NCBI GenBank assembly: GCA_009602735.1
Contig: WELA01012509.1
Span: 173,232 to 237,231 of the forward strand
Source of the DNA: Mesotaenium endlicherianum
Lineage: Eukaryota; Streptophyta; Zygnematophyceae; Zygnematales; Mesotaeniaceae
Direction: 5' to 3'
DNA: 64,000 nucleotides
Made by a program: the position numbers and the translations under genes
The notes under the pieces: generated by a model
Told to the model about the DNA's origin: nothing
Seen by the model: the letters and a program-made list of their open reading frames with translations, nothing else
Database searches by the model: none
Part shown: positions 57,268-64,000 of the stretch, one piece after another
Layout of the letters: every line of letters starts with the position of its first letter
Numbering within the stretch: the stretch's first letter is position 1

Positions 57268-58746
57268 ATGGTAAGGACAAGGTCTCAAACTAGCAACTCC
57301 CGAGACATGGAGAACCAGGATAACGAGAATGTCGAAAACCAGGCGGAAAGCCATGTAGCGGGAAACCGTACCTATTCGGAAGCAGTAGCGGATACTGCAG
57401 CTAGGGAGGCTGCAGATGAGGCAGCTGCTATTGCCTCAGTCGCAGCTCAGCAAGCTGAGGAGGAGATAGCCAGACTAGAAGCTGAACAAGTAGCAAAGGC
57501 CGCTGAAGATATACAAAGGAGGGAAGGACAGCCAGCTGACGAGCGCACTGTTGAAGAACTTATGGCATCAAGGGCCAATGTTCTGAACCCACCTCCTGCC
57601 GTACAACTCAATGTACCCCTAGGTCAAATACGTGACCGGCTGAATGCGGCAGGAATTGCTGCTGCAGGAGCAAGAGGGATTGTTGAGGACACTACTCAGC
57701 GAGTAGATGCCAATGCTGCTGCTGCATTTGCTAATCTACCACCCCAAAATGTAGACTTGGGAGCATTGTTCGTTCAGATGCAGTCGCAAATGGCGACCAT
57801 GTATCAGTCCCAGCAGGAGGACAAAAGAATCATAATGTCCCTACTCCGGGACAGAGACCAACTGGGGTCTCACACCACTAGTGGTGGTGGCCGAGGGCCT
57901 AGTAAGCCCAAGCCGAAACCTCCCCAGGACTATGATCCTGAGGGAAACAGAAAATATTACCTGATCAAGTTTCTCGCGGATGTTGAGCAGTGGCTGGAGA
58001 ACTACCCAGAACTGCAAGATTACGAGAAGGTCAGGCACACCGGTGCGCTACTGAAAGGCAGTGCCGCAGACTGGTGGCTTTACTGGAAGGAAGAGCGTAA
58101 GGCTCGGCAACTCGGTGACCCTACGTGGGTAGAGTTTGTCGAGAAGTTGCATGAGAAGTTTGATGTCATCAACCAGCAGGAGAAAGCTATCTATGCGATG
58201 ATCTCCCTGACACTGAAGCAGACCACTTCAGTTGCTGAGTTTGCTCAAAAGTTCCAAGAGAACATGATGAAGCAGCCTGATTTGCCAGAACGGTATAGGA
58301 TAGCATACTTCAGGTATGGCTTGAAATCCGAGGTCTCTGGTCATTTTGCTGAGAAAAAGTATGAGAAACTGGCTGACTTGATCCAGGATGCTGACGCCTG
58401 GGATCAGCAGCAGTTCAATCACAAGCGCCAGAGTAACGCTTTGGTGTCTAAGATTGTCAAAAAGCCCCACGGTTCCTACAATGCAGTTGAAGGAGACCAG
58501 GCTGAGGATAATCAGGGTGATGAATATGAGTATGAGTACAATGCTATTCAGTCTAGAGATAGAGGTGGTCCCTCTCGAGGTGGCTATGGAAGGGGTGGTG
58601 GTAGGACTAAGCCGAGACCAGCCTCGGCAAAATCTACTTGCTACCATTGTCAGCAGAAAGGCCACTACAGAGAACAGTGTCCGGTCAAGCACCTGCCTAA
58701 GGTCGAGAGAAAAGACCAGCCTTTAAAAGACAGCAACAGTCAGTAA
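57268..58746 (+). CDS. gag: B7 Gag
   Basis: An open 492-residue Gag. It starts MVRTRSQTSNSRDMENQDNE, 21 bases after the primer-binding site. Residues 1-160 are Ala/Glu-rich and probably coiled coil. A Gln/Met stretch (FVQMQSQMATMYQSQQEDKR) follows, then the capsid region (KYYLIKFLADVEQWLENYPE, WWLYWKEERKARQLGDPTWV, SVAEFAQKFQENMMKQPDLP, YRIAYFRYGLKSEV). A Gly/Arg-rich linker and one CCHC zinc knuckle, CYHCQQKGHYREQC, complete it. It packages the element RNA into a cytoplasmic particle. It matches B1 gag at nearly every residue. Confidence 0.92.
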   Translation: MVRTRSQTSNSRDMENQDNENVENQAESHVAGNRTYSEAVADTAAREAADEAAAIASVAAQQAEEEIARLEAEQVAKAAEDIQRREGQPADERTVEELMASRANVLNPPPAVQLNVPLGQIRDRLNAAGIAAAGARGIVEDTTQRVDANAAAAFANLPPQNVDLGALFVQMQSQMATMYQSQQEDKRIIMSLLRDRDQLGSHTTSGGGRGPSKPKPKPPQDYDPEGNRKYYLIKFLADVEQWLENYPELQDYEKVRHTGALLKGSAADWWLYWKEERKARQLGDPTWVEFVEKLHEKFDVINQQEKAIYAMISLTLKQTTSVAEFAQKFQENMMKQPDLPERYRIAYFRYGLKSEVSGHFAEKKYEKLADLIQDADAWDQQQFNHKRQSNALVSKIVKKPHGSYNAVEGDQAEDNQGDEYEYEYNAIQSRDRGGPSRGGYGRGGGRTKPRPASAKSTCYHCQQKGHYREQCPVKHLPKVERKDQPLKDSNSQ

Positions 58747-58814
58747 TCCAGTCTACTGACTGTGAGGATGCTAGAGATAGTGAGTCGTCACTAGCTGCCC
58801 TCGTAGCAGGTATT

Positions 58815-61278
58815 ATGGGTCCTGCTGAACTGGATTCACTATGCATGCCTGACAAACAGATAAAGGAGACCATCCGTAATATATACGTCCAGAGAGTGCA
58901 CACTTTGGATGCTCTTGTTCAACCTGATGTCCAACACATTTCTTTGCTACGTCAGGAGAACAATGCGAAAGTCAGGAAAAGACAGTCCCCCCTATTCTAC
59001 TGCATTGCATGATTGCAGGTAGGAAGGTGAGGGCATTTGTTGACGGAGGGGCGTCACATACTTTTATTCACAAGGACTTAGTTAAGCGGCTAAGGCTGCC
59101 TACTGTCACCCAAGGGAATAGAAAAATATTCCTTGGAGATGCCTCAAGTATCCCGGGAGGAGTTATAACCAAGCCTATTGAGGTCCAGTTAGGTTCTGGC
59201 ATTGCAGTTCTAACTGAAACGCTTACATTTGAGGTACTCAACACTGGCTTTTATGATCTCGTGCTAGGCAGGTCCTGGCTTAATAGACATCAAGCTGAAG
59301 TGTGTTGGAGCAGAGGTACAGTTAAAGTGAGAGGAGCCAGTGATGGGCAGACTGACTTGGCACCCACCAGTGCTCTTCCTCTTGTCCTGTGTGAATGGCA
59401 AATGAAGGAAAAGAAGAGGCTTCCAGAAGGATGAAAGTTGCTGAATGCAATGGAGTTCGTCAAAAGCTGGAACCAAAAGGAAGACAGAATGTTTTGTCTG
59501 CTGCTAAGAGAGGTACCTCCTCAACCTGAAGAAGTGATTGAGAAAAAGGTACACCCTCCGGAACACCCTACTGCTGCAAACATTGTTGCTCAGTACACGG
59601 ATGTGTTTAATATGCCTCCAGGACTACCCCNNNNNNNNNNNNNNNNNNNNNNNNNNNNNNNNNNNNNNNNNNNNNNNNNNNNNNNNNNNNNNNNNNNNNN
59701 NNNNNNNNNNNNNNNNNNNNNNNNNNNNNNNNNNNNNNNNNNNNNNNNNNNNNNNNNNNNNNNNNNNNNNNNNNNNNNNNNNNNNNNNNNNNNNNNNNNN
59801 NNNNNNNNNNNNNNNNNNNNNNNNNNNNNNNNNNNNNNNNNNNNNNNNNNNNNNNNNNNNNNTGGATTACAGAGCCCTGAACAGAATTACCGTAAAGAAC
59901 AAGTATGCTTTACCCAGAATCGAGGACTTGCTTGATACCCTGTCTGGCGCTAAGGTGTTCAATAAGATAGATCTCAAGAGTGGTTATCATCAAATCAGAA
60001 TTGCTTGGCAAAACTGTTGGCAAACTGGCAAAACATTATCATTGGGAGGGGTTATCCCGGGAGGTCTTGAAATATGTCAAGTCCTGTGACCAGTGTCAGA
60101 GAAATAAGTCTCGGCACACACCACCCGGAGGTCTCTTGCAACCGCTGCCCATCCCAGCTGGACGCTGGGAAACTATATCCATGGACTGGGTGGTCTCACT
60201 ACCAAGAACTGCCAACGGGCATGATTCAATACTGGTAGTCGTGGATAAACTGACAAAAATGGTCATTTTTATCCCCACAACAGTCAAAGTGACTGCACTC
60301 GAAACAGCGAGACAGTTTTACAACCATGTAGTATGCCAACGTGGGCTCCCTTCTAATATCATCTCAGACAGAGACTCAAAATTCACCTCTAAGTTCTGGA
60401 GAGCTTTAATGGGGTTAATGGGAGTCAAACAGCTGCTCAGCACAGCAAACCACCCTCAGACTGATGGGCAGACTGAAAGAACTAACCGAGTTCTGCAGGA
60501 GGTGCTGAGAGCATATATTAACCAAAAACAAGATAATTGGGATGACCTGTTGCCTCAAATTCAGTTTGCGGTCAACAGTGCGGTGCACGCGTCAACGGGC
60601 AAAACTCCTTTTGAACTCAGCCTGGGTAGAGTCCCTAAGTCTCCTCTAGATGTGCTAGGGGAATCTTTAACTCACCCTGAAGGGATTGACAACCCGGTCT
60701 CCCTCCAGTTAACTCAGGAGTTTGCTGACACCCTGTCAGAAGTCCAACGAAACTTGCACACGGCCCAAGAAAACCAACAAAAATACGCTAATCAACACCG
60801 TCGGGAACTGACATTTTCCAAGGGGGATTTAGTCAAACTGCATTCTCAGCACCTGTACCTCCCTGGTGTGGTCAAGAAAAAGCTTGGCCCTGTCTGGGTC
60901 GGTCCATATTCGGTGGTCCGTCGTGTCGGTCAGAATGCTTACAAACTGAACATGTCAGCTGACTACAAGGGTCACCCGGTCTTTAATGTCTCCTTCCTGG
61001 AACCATACATCAAAGGTGATACACTGTTCACAGGTCGGTTACCTGTCCAACCGGGACCGGTCCCCGCTGTCCGGGACGGCGATCCTGAGGAATATGAGGT
61101 CGATGAGATTTTAGACGCTCGCTCGGTCCGTCGATCGTCTAAATATGTCATGAAGTACCTCATCCGATGGAAGGGTTACGATGCCTCTGGGGACACTTGG
61201 GAATTTAAAGACCAGCTGACCAATGCCAAAGGGGCGTTGAAACGGTTCCACCTTCGGGCGGCTGGGGCACCGCCCTAA
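58815..61278 (+). pseudogene. B7 pol, broken, with assembly gap
   Basis: Recognisable parts are the start of pol, protease ([20 protein letters not shown]), the start of reverse transcriptase, integrase ([40 protein letters not shown]) and chromodomain (YEVDEILDARSVRRSSKYVM). It is broken, with a few breaks, and cannot encode a complete polymerase. 232 unknown bases lie at 59631-59862. The end of pol is close to B1. Confidence 0.85.
59631..59862. other. Assembly gap in B7 pol
   Basis: 232 unknown bases within the reverse transcriptase region. In a genome full of near-identical copies such gaps are likely to mark unresolved repeats. Confidence 0.95.
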
Positions 61279-61328
61279 CTGTCCCTTCAGTAGACATGGG
61301 AAGGTGACAGGAGGTCCTGTCTCCATAT

Positions 61329-61342
61329 AAGTTGGAGGGGGA
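61329..61342 (+). promoter_or_regulatory. Internal polypurine motif 1, B7
   Basis: AAGTTGGAGGGGGA after the chromodomain. Similarity to B1 and B2 runs up to and just past this point (through TGACAGTTAGTGA) and then ends. Confidence 0.65.
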
Positions 61343-61388
61343 TGTGACAGTTAGTGACAGTTGTGACAGGCAGCCCACCTTTAAAATT

Positions 61389-61401
61389 AAGTTGGAGGGA
61401 G
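61389..61401 (+). promoter_or_regulatory. Internal polypurine motif 2, B7
   Basis: AAGTTGGAGGGAG, 60 bp after the first copy and absent at this place in B1. It is closest in sequence to the terminal tract at 63343. Confidence 0.65.
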
Positions 61402-61570
61402 TGGTATTCTCTGATCACCATATTACACACTCAACCTGCGCTCACACTCACTTGCTCTCTAACTCAATTTTCCCTTATATTCACTCACACCAGGTATTCC
61501 ACACTAGGAACTCTCCCGATCGCGTTCCTCTTCATCAAGGGCACTCAGTAGCGGCAAAATATCATGACTT

Positions 61571-61601
61571 CACTAACTGCATTGTGTTTATGATTGAGCA
61601 G
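61571..61601 (+). promoter_or_regulatory. Candidate branch point and 3' splice site before B7 ORF3
   Basis: CACTAAC (61571-61577), a T-rich stretch, then GAGCAG ending at 61601, one base before the ATG at 61603. The layout and the distance of about 24 nt match B1 and B2 although the surrounding sequence differs. Confidence 0.5.
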
Positions 61602-61602
61602 G

Positions 61603-63270
61603 ATGACTCAAAAGTCGGAACTCAAGAGGAAGAGAAGGGCGGAAGAGGCACATGCAGAATACTTGCAATTCCGTGGAGACATCGAATCATCTTCCATCTC
61701 CGCTCGGGAATCACAACGACTCCAACAACAGCGGGAGGCACAGAAGAAGAAGGAGGAGGAGGAACAGGCCAGACTGAGGCAGGAAGAAATGGACAGAAAA
61801 GCTGCAGAGGAGGCCAAGAAAGCAGAGGAGGAGAGGCAAGCTGAGGAGAAGCGGAAGCAGCAGGCTGAAGAAGAAGAACAGAGGAGAATCAGCAGCTACC
61901 GCTACACGGTGCTGGGCAAGGGCTTTGATCTACTGGAGGAGGCCTTCAAGTATGCCCAGAGAAGTCGCAGTGAGTCGCAGAAGGAAATCCTCCAGAAGGA
62001 AGGGGAGACATCCGAAAACTTTGACAAGTATATAGAGGTCGGCACAGGGCTCCTCCTCTACCACGATTACGCCAGGATGGTAGGATATACCATCGGAGAG
62101 GCCAAGGCAATGGCCCAGGTGAACGAAGCAGGAGCTGTCTCGATTCCTGGTATCTGGGGGGCAGATAGGGTCATCAGGATGATCCCCATGGACGCGGACA
62201 GCTTCAAGGACTCAACACCCCACAACAGGTTCAAGGCCATGTACAATGAGGTGGAGAGGAGGAGCTGGGAATTCTTGGCCAGGGAAACCAGTCAGCTGGA
62301 CTTTGCAGGGCACTGGTACCCTTGTACTCTCAAAAAGACAGACGCTGCCTTCTTCCAAAAGCCCACTGATTGGCGGTGGATGACCATCAACATGAGGGAC
62401 CAGCAGAATGACAGGGCGACGGATGAGGATTTCCTGACAGACCTAAAGGGGAACATAGTATTGCCCCCTCACATTGCGGCTTGGGACCCAAGATTGGATG
62501 GAGTCAGAGACTGCATGAGCCAAGAGATGCAGGGGGACAGAAGCAGGGCCCGAGAGTCATTCTCCAAAGGGAAGCACGCTTATGCCAAATGGGCAAGTAA
62601 GCAGGGGGAAAAGGACCTCTATGCGGTCCGGACTCAGCAGCCCCCACCAGCACCCAAAAGGGGAAGGTCAGTAGGATATTCTTTTTCTCGGGAAGAGCTG
62701 GAGCAGCGGACAGAGGAGACCCCAGAAGTCTCAGAGGAACCCGGGGACGGCGAGGAGGAGGAGTCAGAGGAAGACGAGGAGGAAGGCGAGGAGGAGGACA
62801 CTAGCCCCGCCGTGATCCTGACACCTGCCACATCCCCTGTAAGGGAGAAGACGGGGTGGGCCCCGCCGCAACTCGCTCAAGAGGAGGATATCACTTGGCT
62901 GGGGACTGCCAGAGGACAGAGCCCATCTCCAGGCAAGGAGACCCAGTCAGACAGGGCAGACAGGAGGGCTGCTCGGGAGATAGCCAGAGGCCTGCCAGCA
63001 TCTCCCTCGCAGAGAGGGCATGTACCCTTGGCTCATGTCATGCAACATCCTTCTGGGATGCCGGTATACGTACCTGTCAGTTTGAGGGCTGCCCAGGAGA
63101 AGGCTGCCTCCCTTCAGTTTCAGACTGTGCAGGAGGAAACAGCCCAGTTACTGCGTTCTCCGCCGGGTCCTTACACGGAACCCCCTTCTCTGACAGGCTT
63201 CAAAAGACCCCAAGACAGGAGGAGGTCTGGCTCCCCTGAGCATAGGGCCTCAGGGACATCTCCCTCCTAA
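61603..63270 (+). CDS. B7 ORF3, type 2a accessory protein
   Basis: An open frame of 555 residues from the ATG at 61603 (MTQKSELKRKRRAEEAHAEY), chosen because it aligns with the B1 and B2 starts and directly follows the candidate splice site. Residues 35-97 form a highly charged coiled coil. A conserved central domain spans about 98-340: SYRYTVLGKGF, LLYHDYARMVGYT, IPGIWGADRVIRMI, YNEVERRSWEFLARE, PTDWRWMTI, LPPHIAAWDPRLDG, FSKGKHAYAKWASKQG. Residues 376-399 are acidic. GHVPLAHVMQHPSGMPVYVP lies at 472-491, and a basic, Ser/Pro-rich tail ends the protein. There is no signal peptide or membrane segment. The central domain is roughly 40-50% identical to the B1 version by eye, with shared blocks, suggesting constraint on the protein. 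I do not recognise the family; a particle- or chromatin-associated accessory role is only a guess. Confidence 0.85.
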   Translation: MTQKSELKRKRRAEEAHAEYLQFRGDIESSSISARESQRLQQQREAQKKKEEEEQARLRQEEMDRKAAEEAKKAEEERQAEEKRKQQAEEEEQRRISSYRYTVLGKGFDLLEEAFKYAQRSRSESQKEILQKEGETSENFDKYIEVGTGLLLYHDYARMVGYTIGEAKAMAQVNEAGAVSIPGIWGADRVIRMIPMDADSFKDSTPHNRFKAMYNEVERRSWEFLARETSQLDFAGHWYPCTLKKTDAAFFQKPTDWRWMTINMRDQQNDRATDEDFLTDLKGNIVLPPHIAAWDPRLDGVRDCMSQEMQGDRSRARESFSKGKHAYAKWASKQGEKDLYAVRTQQPPPAPKRGRSVGYSFSREELEQRTEETPEVSEEPGDGEEEESEEDEEEGEEEDTSPAVILTPATSPVREKTGWAPPQLAQEEDITWLGTARGQSPSPGKETQSDRADRRAAREIARGLPASPSQRGHVPLAHVMQHPSGMPVYVPVSLRAAQEKAASLQFQTVQEETAQLLRSPPGPYTEPPSLTGFKRPQDRRRSGSPEHRASGTSPS

Positions 63271-63319
63271 GGGCAGCAGGCTGGGGATAAGAGGGACAGC
63301 ACGCTGTTATTAGTGTTAG

Positions 63320-63338
63320 TGTTGTCGAGGCGACAACA
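63320..63338. repeat. Conserved TGTTGTCG hairpin, B7
   Basis: TGTTGTCG, loop AGG, CGACAACA: a perfect 8-bp stem about 50 bp after the ORF3 stop and just before the polypurine tract. Confidence 0.8.
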
Positions 63339-63342
63339 TGAT

Positions 63343-63354
63343 AAGTTGGAGGGA
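63343..63354 (+). promoter_or_regulatory. B7 terminal polypurine tract
   Basis: AAGTTGGAGGGA directly before the 3' LTR at 63356. Plus-strand DNA synthesis should start here. Confidence 0.8.
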
Positions 63355-63355
63355 T

Positions 63356-64000
63356 TGTAATGAATCAGTATACTGGTTGATATAATATTCATTTAAATAA
63401 TATAGTTAAATAAGTTCAGCCTGCTGAACTCTAGTTAACAATCAGTCTGCTGGACTTTATACTTAATATCAGTTTAATGACTTGGCCGGAAGTAGCAGGC
63501 TGAGGTCACCTTAAGTCAGCTTGCTGACACATTCTTTGACAGCCAGCTGACTTCCGTACTCGGTAGCAGCGAACTGCCTCGATATGCATCTAAGTGTGGT
63601 ATGCTAGATGAATGGCCAGATGACATCCCTATGATGGATGGCGATTCGGGATGATGGGAGATGGCGGTGGATTTGGTTAACCGAGGTCCTACCAACGTGG
63701 TTAACTCCCGGGTAGGCGGTGCCATCGCACTGACCGTTGAACAGTAAACTCATTCCATGTACATACGCTAGACATTGCTCTCGAGTTCGGCATTCGGAAA
63801 TGAGGCTAACTCTCTTGTATAGCTTACTGAGAGAGATCTGAATCCAAGGCGAGAAGCCATTGATACGCACTGTCTTCTAACCTTGCTTATGTATGAGTTT
63901 ACTGATTTGCATTATTGATGCTAGTTACTCGCATGTGACTTACGAGTATTATTCCCTGCTAGTGTATTGTCCTTTGCCGTTTAACTAGTTAACGGAAATA
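63356..64000 (+). repeat. B7 3' LTR, cut by the window edge
   Basis: The first 645 bp of a LTR matching 56513-57233 with about 14 differences. It contains TCAGC-CT-GCTGA at 63416-63427 and TCAGC-TT-GCTGA at 63516-63527. Confidence 0.92.

Larger units (their letters stand above)
56513..64000 (+). mobile_element. B7: family B Ty3/gypsy element with type 2a ORF3
   Basis: Plus strand: 5' LTR (56513-57233), primer-binding site, gag, pol, two internal polypurine motifs, ORF3, hairpin, terminal polypurine tract and 3' LTR (63356 to beyond 64000). The two LTRs differ at about 14 places over some 645 aligned bases by eye (roughly 2%), so the insertion is fairly recent. Gag and ORF3 are open; pol is broken, with a few breaks and an assembly gap. 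Confidence 0.92.

Noticed and set aside
61594-61602. Earlier ORF3 start three codons upstream in B7
   Set aside because: That start is a TTG codon. The ATG at 61603 aligns with the starts in B1 and B2 and directly follows the candidate splice acceptor.

Overview
The window looks like nuclear DNA of a streptophyte, most likely a charophyte alga such as Chara (inference). It holds one intron-rich host gene whose DNA-binding domain is almost that of the land-plant clock protein LUX ARRHYTHMO. The rest is nested Ty3/gypsy LTR retrotransposons with chromodomain integrases and primer-binding sites of the initiator-Met-tRNA type (TGGTATCNGAGC). There are no bacterial operons, CRISPR arrays, rRNA or tRNA genes.

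Layout. 1-706: left edge, unassigned. 707-6115: family A Ty3/gypsy element (minus), inserted in the 3' LTR of B1. 6116-13849: B1, a family B element (minus) with gag, pol and a third gene, ORF3. 13850-14132: family A LTR piece. 14133-27371: a mosaic of family B copies B3 and B4 and a family C element; the C halves at 15.0-17.6 and 21.9-25.4 kb look like two sides of one insertion separated by an inversion. 27372-36366: B2, inserted in the integrase region of B3 and itself hit by a family A solo LTR. 36372-39887: end of B3, with a GC-rich foreign-looking segment. 39888-42065: ORF3 and 3' LTR of B5, with a small DNA transposon in the LTR. 42070-42572: family A solo LTR. 42573-45184: no recognised gene. 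45185-50942: LUX-like host gene, six coding exons, with an assembly gap in intron 3. 50943-53482: nothing recognised. 53483-56512: B6 remnant (minus). 56513-64000: B7, the youngest-looking B copy, whose 3' LTR runs off the window.

The most unusual system is ORF3 of family B. It lies between pol and the 3' LTR, where some LTR elements carry env, but it encodes a soluble-looking protein: a charged coiled coil, a conserved central domain, an acidic tract and an Arg/Ser-rich tail. I do not recognise it. Six copies carry it in at least two quite different versions. B1 and B7 are nearly identical in gag and close in pol and LTR, yet have different ORF3 versions. The cassette is bounded on both sides by the same polypurine motif (AAGTTGGAGGG). 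A branch-point-like CTAAC and an AG sit at matching distances before the ORF3 start, and an 8-bp hairpin (TGTTGTCG/CGACAACA) sits between ORF3 and the LTR. This suggests an interchangeable, possibly spliced, accessory gene module.

All retroelement copies are treated as fossils. Family A looks whole in its coding part; the others are broken to varying degrees. Identity figures are by-eye estimates.
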